In this document: positions 1 to 7,639 of the stretch, piece by piece | Layout: each line of letters starts with the position of its first letter | How positions within the stretch are numbered: position 1 is the stretch's first letter | Assembly (NCBI GenBank): GCA_035342095.1 | Contig: DAOQWL010000009.1 | Span: 31,108 to 95,107 of the forward strand | Direction: 5' to 3' | DNA from: PLanc-01 sp035342095 | Lineage (GTDB): Bacteria > Planctomycetota > Phycisphaerae > Sedimentisphaerales > Anaerobacaceae | DNA: 64,000 nucleotides | Notes under the pieces: generated by a model | What the model was told of the DNA's origin: nothing | The model's database searches: none | What the model saw: the letters and a program-made list of their open reading frames with translations, nothing else | Made by a program: the position numbers and the translations under genes

Positions 1-507
1 ATCTGGGATAGGCAGCTTCTTCATCCCTGTTTCCTTGTCCCAGAGAAAGGCGTGCAGGAAGTCGTTTGCATCGAGGGAGACCCCGACGATCTGTCCATGG
101 TTGTTCATTGCGAATGCAAGACTCCTCTTGCCCCCAAGGGTGCCGAGCATGGTTCTGCCTTTGCCGGGTTCCCACAGGAAGGCCTCATCACTGTTGGGGT
201 CTGTCCGCATCGTTCCGGCGATCTGCCCGGCATTGTTGATCGTCAGCCCCAAGTAAACACCGCCAAGACCGGGGTCTTGTATGCCGTGTGTGCGATCCCA
301 GAGAAAGGGGCGATCACAGCCATTCTCGTAGACTGAGCCTACGACCTGCCCATGGTCGTTCAGTCTCCAGGCGTGTGTGTGCAAAGGCAGGATGGTCATT
401 CGGTAGAGTGCCGGCGGGTGGCACACGCGCCAAGTCAAGAACCCGACGGCCAGGAACGCCGCCACGGAAACCACAGCCAGCGTCTTCCGCTTTCTCGGGT
501 GTGTCAC
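1..507 (-). CDS. HAF-repeat secreted/anchored protein, 3' end cut by window edge
   Basis: The frame opens at a GTG (505-507) preceded by an AAAGGA Shine-Dalgarno and runs off the left edge, giving 169 visible residues. Residues about 8-26 form a hydrophobic signal or anchor after a basic THPRKRK start. After it come three copies of a motif of the kind LNDHGQVVGSVYENGCDRPF-LW, INNAGQIAGT...EAFLW and MNNHGQIVGVS...HAFLW. These are extracellular HAF repeats (N-x-x-G-Q-I-x-G ... A-F-L-W), which are probably beta-propeller blades. The function of the family is unknown and the protein is presumably exported. I chose the GTG because the nearest upstream ATG is in another frame and hits a stop at once. 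The C-terminus and any sorting signal lie outside the window. Confidence 0.82.
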   Translation of the reverse strand, partial: MTHPRKRKTLAVVSVAAFLAVGFLTWRVCHPPALYRMTILPLHTHAWRLNDHGQVVGSVYENGCDRPFLWDRTHGIQDPGLGGVYLGLTINNAGQIAGTMRTDPNSDEAFLWEPGKGRTMLGTLGGKRSLAFAMNNHGQIVGVSLDANDFLHAFLWDKETGMKKLPIPD

Positions 508-625
508 CGCACGTCCTTTCGCATTGGGCACTTGCCTCGCTGCCGTCCACAACGTCGTCGCTTTCGTGCTTGTATGCTGCCGCCACCTGGATTATACCAC
601 ATCTCCTACGAGAAGTAAGGCGGCC

Positions 626-676
626 GTTTGGAGTTCCGCGTTTACGCGGTCTCGAGCCGCCTGAAGGCGGAACTGG
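626..676. repeat. dispersed double-hairpin repeat, copy 1
   Basis: Begins GTTTGGAGTTCCGCGTTTAC and ends CCGCCTGAAGGCGGAACT. It consists of two small hairpins (CCGCGTTTACGCGG and CCGCCTGAAGGCGG) inside longer complementary arms, GGAGTTCCGC and GCGGAACT. Related copies are at 7541-7593, 9156-9210 and 40427-40480. Confidence 0.85.
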
Positions 677-823
677 GACCCCAAACGCACTGCATCGCGT
701 TTGGGAACCTACTCCGAACCTTGCGATCACGGTGATGCCCCCTCGACGTGGGGGATCGCGCGGCGAATTCCCCTCGATTCCGGCGGGTTGTGCGCTTCGA
801 AGTGGCGACGGACCACAAGTTCC

Positions 824-852
824 TTGACAAACGGGGGTCCGTGAAGGCATAT
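824..852 (+). promoter_or_regulatory. weak promoter candidate for the GH95-like gene
   Basis: TTGACA at 824-829 is followed after 17 bases by GCATAT (847-852), an imperfect -10. It lies about 135 bases upstream of the ATG at 986. The -35 is perfect but the -10 is poor. Confidence 0.3.
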
Positions 853-985
853 AGAGGAATGCACGAAGTCCGCGCGGAGCCATCTGGGATTGGCAGGCGG
901 TAAGGACCTGTCCTTGGGTGCGGATCCGTTACGCTTCTCGCGTCGCTGGGTCTTGGATTTGCCGGGTACACAAGAGGAGTTCGAC

Positions 986-3931
986 ATGAGAAACAACTGC
1001 TGCATCCTCGCCTCGATTTGTCTGCTGCCCGCTCTGGTCGCCTTGGGGGCGGATCAAGATGAGGTGAAGATGATCCTGGACCGCTGCGTGACCCCCAGCA
1101 CGGAGCCCAAGCTGGCCGCGTCGGTCTCCACCTATGCGGTCATGGATGCCTTCCCCGTGATGGGCAACGGCAATCTCATGGTGACCCTCTCGGGAATGCC
1201 CGAGTGCATGACCTTCCATCTGGGCAAGACCGATTTCTGGCGGGATAAGTGCGCCGACAAGGCCCTCAAGCAGAGCAGCAACGTCCTGGCGGGGTACGTG
1301 AACCTCGTGATGCCCGAGATGGCGGGCGCCAAGTTCCAGCAGTCGGTGGACATGCACCATGCCGAGGTGACCACGACGCTGACCAAGGACCAGGAAGTCA
1401 CCCTGATCCGCTCGGTGGTGCCGCACGAGTCGGACAACATCCTGGTGAACTGGATCGAGCATCGGGGCGCCAAGCCGCTCGTGTTGCGGATCGAGACGTG
1501 CGCCGACCAGTTCGCCGTCCGGGCGGAGCCGTTCGAGGTGGCCGCCGGGCTCGATATGGAGAGCCCGATCGTGACGTGGGCCAGCCGCAAGACGCACGTT
1601 CCGCCCGATCACAACGACTTCGGTAGCAAGCAGTTCCGCATGTGGGCGGTCTCGGCCACCCGGCCCTTCGACGCCGAGTGCAAGACCGAGATCGACACCG
1701 CCATCGACTACGACAAGAACGATCTGCAGGTCAAAGCGGCCCAACTGCTCGCTGTTGAGCCCGGTCGGAGCCTGCTGGTTGTTACCAAGGTGCACAGCAC
1801 CGGCCTGCCGATCACGATGGACCCCGCCGATCCCAAGCCGGAGGCGATGGCCGCTCTGATGGCCCTGACGCGAGCCAAGGTCGAGGAACAGGTCCAGGCC
1901 CATCGCGCGTGGTGGGACGCCTACTGGCGGAGGTCCTATATCCGCCTGGATGCCGAGCCGATCCTCGAGCGGACCTACTACGGCTGCATGTACGTCTTCG
2001 GCTGCTGCGTCCGCATCGGCAAATACCCCGTCGGATGCAATGGATTCCCCGTCAACGACAGCGTCCCCTGGGGCGGGGACTACCATTGGAATTACAACAA
2101 CGAGGCGCTGTTCTACGGTGCGTACTCGACGAACCGGGTGGACCTTTCCGAGCCGTATGACCGGACGGTTCTGGAGGCGAACGTCTTTGGCCAGAGACAC
2201 GCCAAGGCCACCGGCGTCCCGGGCACCGTCTTCTTCATGGCCACCGGGCCCGGGCATCTGAACGAGCCGGTCACCCTGGGCCAGCGGACGCACGCGGTCG
2301 AGGCCTCGCTGAACCTGGTCACGCGCTACTACCTGACCCACGATCTGGAATGGCTCAAGACCATGTACCCGTTCTTCAAGGATGTGGCCGCCTATTGGGA
2401 CAGCGATCTGGAGAAGAACAAGGAGACCCGTCCGAACGGCACGCCGCGGTACGTGATCGTAGACAGCAAGCCGATGGAAGGTTCGACGAACGACAGCTAC
2501 AACGGCATCACCGGCCTGGCCTTCCTGCGACGGTTCTACCAGGGCATGATCGACATGACGCAGGAGCTGAAGGCCGCGGGCGTGGACACCGGCTACGGCG
2601 ACGCGGACATCGCCCGCTGGAAGGATTTCCTCGTCAACATGGCGGAGTACCCGATGAGCCACGCCTACGGCCGGAAGGTCTTCGCCTGGAGCGAGGCGAC
2701 CCTGAACCCCTTCCTGACCGAGCAGGACTGGGTGCTCTATCCGGTCTTTCCGGGCGAGCAGGTGAGCCTGAGTTCCGACCCGAAGCTGCTGTCGGTGGCC
2801 CGCAACACGCTGATCGTCAAGCCGCAGTACTACGTCGAGTGGCTGAACAATCCGCCGCAGATCTTCTCCATGGCCGCCCGTCTTGCTCACCACCCGCCGG
2901 AGATCATCCGACGATGTCGCGGTTATTTCCGCAGCATCGGCGTCAACAACTTCCGCAGCGGCGGCGGCAACGTCGAGGGCGCCGGCGTCGCGGAAGGCAT
3001 CAACGCCATGCTCCTGCAGAGCCAGGAGGGCTTCCTGCGTCTGTTCCCCTGCTGGCACTACCCGCAGGCCAAGTTCGTCACGATCCGTGCGAACGGTGCG
3101 TTCCTCGTCTCCGCGACGAAGAAGGACAACGTCTGCCAGCCGATCACCATCGTCAGCGAGAAGGGCAGGCCGTGCAGTCTGCTCAACCCGTGGCCCGGCC
3201 GGACCCTGGCCATCGACGACGGTCAGGGCAACAAGCCCGAAATCTCCGTCGAACAGCGACCCTACGGCCAGATCTGCACCTTCGCGACCGAGGCGGGCAA
3301 GACGTACACCGTCGCGCCGTCTGAAGGACTGCCCGGCCCGCAGCCCTATTGGAACGTGGCCCTGAACAAGCCGGTGACCGCGTCGAGCAACTTCAAGCCG
3401 GAGCAGGAACCCGGCAACTGGGACATCGCCAAGCTGACCGACGGGGTTCGCATTACCACGCGAAGCTACCATCGCGGCTGGACCAGCAACCTGTACGACG
3501 ACGGAGCCCACACCGAATGGGTTCAGGTGGACCTCGGGCAGGCGGTGGACACCAAGACCATTCGCCTCTGGCCCCTCGATCATGGCGACGCCTGGCAGCA
3601 CACGCACTGCTCCGAGCCGTTCGTCGAATCGAGCGAGATCGACCAGTCCTATGACGGTTTTCCGCTCGACTTCCGCATCCTGGTCTCCGTGGATGGGACC
3701 AACTGGGACGAGGTCGCCAAGAAGGAGCGTTTCCGCCGTCCGGCCACCGGTCCGGAGGACTCCGACCGCAAGCCCAAAGATGTCACGGGCCCCGAGGTCT
3801 TCGAGTTCGAGCAGAAGTCTGTCCGCTACGTGAAGATCGAAGGCACGCGGCTCCGCAAGACCCGCTTCTTCGGCAAGTACGCAATGCAGTTGTCCGAGAT
3901 CGAGGTCGTTCTGGCGGGCACGACGCCGTAG
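986..3931 (+). CDS. GH95-like (alpha-L-fucosidase family) hydrolase with C-terminal discoidin domain
   Basis: 981 residues. ATG 986 follows AGAGGAGTTCGAC and opens a signal peptide (hydrophobic to about residue 22). The N-terminal part carries MGNGNLMVTLSG, the GNG motif of GH95 N-domains. The (alpha/alpha)6-barrel signature WGGDYHWNYNNEALFY is at about 362-377, and LYPVFPGEQVSLS and AMLLQSQEGFLRLFPCW match GH95 motifs around the barrel end. Residues about 790-980 form an F5/8-type-C (discoidin) domain (WVQVDLGQAVDTKTIRLWP ... VRYVKIEGTRL). GH95 enzymes remove terminal alpha-1,2-L-fucose or L-galactose from glycans. Divergence from typical members means the exact sugar is uncertain. The gene converges on the minus-strand CAZyme run, which suggests a shared substrate. 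Confidence 0.85.
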   Translation: MRNNCCILASICLLPALVALGADQDEVKMILDRCVTPSTEPKLAASVSTYAVMDAFPVMGNGNLMVTLSGMPECMTFHLGKTDFWRDKCADKALKQSSNVLAGYVNLVMPEMAGAKFQQSVDMHHAEVTTTLTKDQEVTLIRSVVPHESDNILVNWIEHRGAKPLVLRIETCADQFAVRAEPFEVAAGLDMESPIVTWASRKTHVPPDHNDFGSKQFRMWAVSATRPFDAECKTEIDTAIDYDKNDLQVKAAQLLAVEPGRSLLVVTKVHSTGLPITMDPADPKPEAMAALMALTRAKVEEQVQAHRAWWDAYWRRSYIRLDAEPILERTYYGCMYVFGCCVRIGKYPVGCNGFPVNDSVPWGGDYHWNYNNEALFYGAYSTNRVDLSEPYDRTVLEANVFGQRHAKATGVPGTVFFMATGPGHLNEPVTLGQRTHAVEASLNLVTRYYLTHDLEWLKTMYPFFKDVAAYWDSDLEKNKETRPNGTPRYVIVDSKPMEGSTNDSYNGITGLAFLRRFYQGMIDMTQELKAAGVDTGYGDADIARWKDFLVNMAEYPMSHAYGRKVFAWSEATLNPFLTEQDWVLYPVFPGEQVSLSSDPKLLSVARNTLIVKPQYYVEWLNNPPQIFSMAARLAHHPPEIIRRCRGYFRSIGVNNFRSGGGNVEGAGVAEGINAMLLQSQEGFLRLFPCWHYPQAKFVTIRANGAFLVSATKKDNVCQPITIVSEKGRPCSLLNPWPGRTLAIDDGQGNKPEISVEQRPYGQICTFATEAGKTYTVAPSEGLPGPQPYWNVALNKPVTASSNFKPEQEPGNWDIAKLTDGVRITTRSYHRGWTSNLYDDGAHTEWVQVDLGQAVDTKTIRLWPLDHGDAWQHTHCSEPFVESSEIDQSYDGFPLDFRILVSVDGTNWDEVAKKERFRRPATGPEDSDRKPKDVTGPEVFEFEQKSVRYVKIEGTRLRKTRFFGKYAMQLSEIEVVLAGTTP

Positions 3932-4031
3932 GAGCCTTACCATGGAGGCACAGAGTACACAGAGAACCGAGAAGATGAGAGGGCGGGTAGTACGGCGTCC
4001 CTCCTCAAATGTTGGGCACGATTAGCGTAAC

Positions 4032-4058
4032 GTGTCGCGGGCATCCTGCCCTCGACAC
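4032..4058. repeat. short palindromic repeat GTGTCG...CGACAC
   Basis: GTGTCGCGGGCATCCTGCCC followed by TCGACAC forms a short inverted repeat in the gap between the convergent GH95-like and GH2 genes. A longer relative is at 63601-63649. It could act as a bidirectional transcription end but has no T-run. Confidence 0.6.
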
Positions 4059-4114
4059 AGACTTGGCCGATCCCCAGATTAACGTGAACGGCGCACTACG
4101 TTGTCATTGCACCG

Positions 4115-7100
4115 TCATTCAAGAATCACATCGAGTTCGGCTGCGGAGGCGAAGGGTTGGCCTCGGACCTCGCTCAGAGCGGTCAGACGGATGAATCGGG
4201 CTTCCACAGCGGCGTCAAGACGGATGGTTTTCAATGACCCGTCGTCGGGCCATTGACCTGCTGCGACGGGCGGGCCCCACTGGCGGCCGTCGCGGCTCAG
4301 GTGAAGCTCGAACCGTCCGATACGACCGTTGGTCATGTCCTGGCGAGGCAGGTATGTCACGCCTTGCACGCGAACAGGCTGCTTCAGATCCAGAATAAGA
4401 TAGTGCGGCATCGGGATCGCCGGTTCCCAGTTCGTGTGCCAGATCGTCGTCGGATTGCCGTCGATGGCCAGATCGGGAGCATGGCTCGGATGCTGGCTGT
4501 CCGCGCTGACGGCGGCGCCGAGCTTCTGGAGCGGGCTGGGTTCTCTGAACAGATCGGCCACCTGCGCGATCGTCATGCTGAATTGCGGCAAGAAATCTCC
4601 GCCGGCCATGTAGGCCAGCAGACTGCGGCGCATCTGTCGGGCGACGGGACGCTTGTCCAGATCGTTCGTCAGGTCGCAACTACACGCCAGGAGCCTGCCC
4701 CCGCCCACGCGGGCCTCGAATACCACAGCGAGTTTCCTTGCGGTCACCCAGTCGTCGATGACCTGGACGATGGGCTTGATATCTCGATGCTCCGTGAGCA
4801 GGAACGGCGCCGCCCCGTGCATCAGTTCCCACCACTGCCAGTTCGAATGATCCTCCGTGGGAAACTGGCCCAGCGCGGGATGCGCCGGGTCGCACAGGAC
4901 GCCCAACGTGTGCGGGGCCTGCCAGTTGGTCCAGACCGTGTTCCAGAAGATGCTCGAGAAGCCCATTTGGACGGGGTGTTTCTCGTCGTTCTTGATTGTC
5001 TGCGGCGGCGGAAGCAGCAGGACTTTGCCGCCTGCATCGAGGCGCCTGATCGCCTCATCGCTCAGTTCCGTCGCAATCAGAATATCCGAGGCGGGCTGGT
5101 CCGGTTCGTTCTTTGGGAAGACCCAGATGTCCCAGTCGTTCGCGGTATAGCTGCCGGAAAAAGGCGGATCGGGCCTGCTTTGAGAGGGAAAAACCTCGTT
5201 ATTCGGTTTTTCCCTCTCAAACTCCGGTCGTGCGCCGAGGGCTTTGGCACTTCCATTCTTCAACGAAATCAAACTGCGAGATTTCGTTGAAGAATATAGG
5301 CCCGATCCGTCTTTTTCCGACCCGTCGCAGGTCAGCGTGACTTCCAGATTGAACTTGTCCGCTCGCCTGGCGACGTACAACTGGGTTCGCACCTCGCCCA
5401 AGGCGCTCAGTTGCCCGGTCTTGATGGTCTTGCGGGCGAAGCGGCCCTCTTCGACGATCTCGCCGGTCGAATCGCGGAGCGTCCAGGACGGTTCCGCGTT
5501 CTCCAGGTCCGCAGGGCCGAAGTGCGCGATGTCGATGCGGGTCTCGAGCAGGTCGCCCGACTCGAAGATCCGCCTTTGGAGCCGGGCGAGTGGGACGGTC
5601 GGTCCGCAGAAGCGATGGTACTGTTCCGGCGTGACATAGGGTTTCGAGTCCCAGAAGGGATCCAGGACCCCGACGAGGGCAGTGCCTTGGCCGGGGAAGT
5701 CGTGCAGATCCAGCAACTGGAAGCCGCCAAAGCCCGGCGTTCGCAGGGCCGACTCGATCTCCTCCTTGTAGAGAAGCGTCTGGAGCTTGCCCGAGGCCAT
5801 CAGGAAGTCGCGGGCCTGGTGCAACATGCCGTTGCGTTCGAGCTGCTCGCGGAAGACCTCGAAATTCCGCGGCTTCAGGAGGCCGGTGTACTTGCTCATC
5901 TCGTCGAAGTTGGGAAAGACGCACCACTGCCCGATCTCATGGCTGATCACCGGGGCATCACTGTGCTGGCTTACGAACTCGCTGTAGTCGGTCATCGTCT
6001 CAGGCGGCTTGGCGTTGACCCGGCTGTTCACGCCCTGGCCCCACTGTTGAATGCGCGGGGCCGGCGTGCTGTGGTAATCGTTCTCCGCCAGCAGCGGCCA
6101 GCCCGCCGCGGAGGTGTAGAGCCGGCGCGGGTCCTTTCTCTTCCAGTGGGAGACGAAATCACCGAGGAAGCGGTTCTGGTTCGACCCGCCGGGTTCGTTG
6201 CCGTAGGCCATCATCGCGAACGAGGGGTGGTTGCCGTAGGCCTTGACCATGGCCTCGCTCTCCTGGTAGAGCCACTTGTCGAACGGGCCGCCGTCGCCGA
6301 CGGTGGCCCAGGCGGAGCACTCGACGTGGTAATAGAAGCCCAGCTCGTCGGCCGCGATGAAGGCCGCTTCCGGCGGGCACCATGAATGGAACCGGATGTG
6401 ATTCAGGCCGTGGGCTTTGCACACGCGGATGATTCGCTTCCAGGAGTCCACGTCGGTTGGCGGGTGACCGGTCAGCGGGAAGATGCAGCATTCGAGCGTG
6501 CCGCGGATGAACGTCGGTTTGCCGTTGATGGTGATCCGCGTGCCCTGCGTGCCCATCTGACGCATGCCGAACTGCACGATTGCCTGATCTGCATAGCCAT
6601 CGCCCTGGAGGCTGACCGTCATTTGGTACGTGACCGGGTGGAACTCATCCCACAGTTCGCAGTCGTCGCCCATCTTGTACTTGCACATGGCTTCGCGGCC
6701 GGAGGCCGACCAGGATACGGGATAAGATGCGGCTTGGCCCTGCCCGGCGACCGCGACGGTCACCGTTCCGTCGCCCGGTTTCTGCGTCAGGTTCCGGATG
6801 CTGATCGCCACGGTGGCCGTCTTGTCCGCGGTGTTCGGATCGACGCGGACGTCGTCGATCCAGACCGGATCGGTCGCTCGTAGCTCGATCTTCCCGACGA
6901 TGCCGTTCCAGTTGCCCTGGGTGTGATCGGACGCGCTGTGGGCGTCAACGCCGACCGGGACGATCGTGCGATTGTCCACGCGGATCGTCAGGCGATGCCG
7001 GCCGGGTTTCACGCCTGCGTCCAACTCGTACACGTGCGGCGTGCCCAGACTGTCATTCGAGCCGATGAGCTGCCCGTCGAGCCAGACGGTCGTCTTCCAG

Positions 7101-7519
7101 TGGCATCGCTCCAGGAACAGGAGGACGCGTTTGCCCTGCCAGTCCTGCGGAATCTCGATCCGGCGCTGGTACCAGGCGGCGCCTGCATAGTACCGGTCCG
7201 GCTGAAGCCAGAACGGCATCTTGAAATTCCCCGGCGTCTGGCACTGCTTGTAGTAGGGGTCCTTGAACCAGACCTGTTTGATGTTGCCGACCCAAGGCGT
7301 CTGCATCGAGGGCGGGTCCCCATACCCTTGGGCGGTCAGCACGCCGGGCAGCGAGATCTTCCCCGGCAGGTCCCGTTCGAACCACTTCTGGGTCTCGCCG
7401 CGATCTTGGCGATCCAGCTCGACCGACCACGTCCCTGCCAGGTCGATCCGATCGGCGCCCGTCGTCACAGAGATCAAAAGAGAAACCACCAGAGACGATG
7501 CCTGTATCGTGCGTTTCAT
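4115..7519 (-). CDS. GH2-family glycoside hydrolase (beta-galactosidase/glucuronidase type) with discoidin domain
   Basis: 1134 residues. ATG 7519 is preceded by AGGAAGGAG and starts a signal peptide (MKRTIQASSLVVSLLISVTTGA). Order of domains: sugar-binding jelly-roll (about 30-200, with WYQRRIEIP and VWLDGQLIGSND), Ig-like sandwich (about 210-330), TIM barrel (about 335-650), a GATase-like region (LDAGGKVLLLPPP), and an F5/8-type-C domain (about 990-1134). The expected acid/base is Glu442 in YGNEPGG and the likely nucleophile is Glu528 in ISHEIGQW. The substrate cannot be fixed from sequence; beta-galactosidase, glucuronidase or a related exo-activity are all possible. Residues about 734-789 are encoded by an inverted-repeat element (5154-5320) and look like an insertion between strand-like segments LEVTLTCDG and SYTANDWDIWVFP. 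The last gene of the minus-strand run. Confidence 0.88.
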   Translation of the reverse strand: MKRTIQASSLVVSLLISVTTGADRIDLAGTWSVELDRQDRGETQKWFERDLPGKISLPGVLTAQGYGDPPSMQTPWVGNIKQVWFKDPYYKQCQTPGNFKMPFWLQPDRYYAGAAWYQRRIEIPQDWQGKRVLLFLERCHWKTTVWLDGQLIGSNDSLGTPHVYELDAGVKPGRHRLTIRVDNRTIVPVGVDAHSASDHTQGNWNGIVGKIELRATDPVWIDDVRVDPNTADKTATVAISIRNLTQKPGDGTVTVAVAGQGQAASYPVSWSASGREAMCKYKMGDDCELWDEFHPVTYQMTVSLQGDGYADQAIVQFGMRQMGTQGTRITINGKPTFIRGTLECCIFPLTGHPPTDVDSWKRIIRVCKAHGLNHIRFHSWCPPEAAFIAADELGFYYHVECSAWATVGDGGPFDKWLYQESEAMVKAYGNHPSFAMMAYGNEPGGSNQNRFLGDFVSHWKRKDPRRLYTSAAGWPLLAENDYHSTPAPRIQQWGQGVNSRVNAKPPETMTDYSEFVSQHSDAPVISHEIGQWCVFPNFDEMSKYTGLLKPRNFEVFREQLERNGMLHQARDFLMASGKLQTLLYKEEIESALRTPGFGGFQLLDLHDFPGQGTALVGVLDPFWDSKPYVTPEQYHRFCGPTVPLARLQRRIFESGDLLETRIDIAHFGPADLENAEPSWTLRDSTGEIVEEGRFARKTIKTGQLSALGEVRTQLYVARRADKFNLEVTLTCDGSEKDGSGLYSSTKSRSLISLKNGSAKALGARPEFEREKPNNEVFPSQSRPDPPFSGSYTANDWDIWVFPKNEPDQPASDILIATELSDEAIRRLDAGGKVLLLPPPQTIKNDEKHPVQMGFSSIFWNTVWTNWQAPHTLGVLCDPAHPALGQFPTEDHSNWQWWELMHGAAPFLLTEHRDIKPIVQVIDDWVTARKLAVVFEARVGGGRLLACSCDLTNDLDKRPVARQMRRSLLAYMAGGDFLPQFSMTIAQVADLFREPSPLQKLGAAVSADSQHPSHAPDLAIDGNPTTIWHTNWEPAIPMPHYLILDLKQPVRVQGVTYLPRQDMTNGRIGRFELHLSRDGRQWGPPVAAGQWPDDGSLKTIRLDAAVEARFIRLTALSEVRGQPFASAAELDVILE
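5154..5320. repeat. inverted-repeat (MITE-like) element inside the GH2 gene
   Basis: The ends are a 23-bp imperfect inverted repeat: 5154-5176 (CCGGAAAAAGGCGGATCGGG+CCT) and 5298-5320, whose reverse complement is TCGGAAAAAGACGGATCGGG+CCT (two differences). Inside lie two perfect hairpins: 17-bp arms at 5179-5195 and 5205-5221, and 16-bp arms at 5255-5270 and 5280-5295. Both have 9-base loops. The GH2 frame stays open throughout. The head and hairpin recur in the URO-D-like gene at 19301-19356, and the head recurs at 9135-9253. Confidence 0.9.
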
Positions 7520-7540
7520 CGTGTACGACTCCTTCCTGCG

Positions 7541-7593
7541 TTTGGAGCTCTGCCTTCGGGCGGGTCAAGACCGCGTGAACGCGGAACTCCGAG
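7541..7593. repeat. dispersed double-hairpin repeat, copy 2
   Basis: TTTGGAGCTCTGCCTTCGGG ... GCGGAACTCC, in the 120-bp gap between the GH78 and GH2 genes and directly upstream of the GH2 ribosome-binding site. It is followed at 7611-7631 by GTAGGGTGCGCATCACGCAC+C, a copy of the arm of the long palindrome at 63479-63563. Confidence 0.8.
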
Positions 7594-7639
7594 CGGGCCA
7601 CTCGTCGTTTGTAGGGTGCGCATCACGCACCATCCCATC

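Larger units (their letters stand above)
508..985. other. intergenic region, 478 bp
   Basis: Lies between the divergent HAF-repeat gene and the GH95-like gene. It contains one copy of the dispersed double-hairpin repeat (626-676), a second hairpin near 740-757 (CCCCCTCGACGTGGGGG) and a weak promoter candidate. I see no coding sequence that I can support. Confidence 0.6.

Noticed and set aside
929..3943. Long antisense frame opposite the GH95-like gene
   Set aside because: Same effect of codon bias; the sense strand encodes recognisable GH95 and discoidin motifs.
5154..5320. Transcription terminator inside the GH2 gene
   Set aside because: The hairpins are strong but internal to an otherwise intact gene with conserved domains on both sides, and equivalent elements occur in two other genes; a repeat insertion explains them better.
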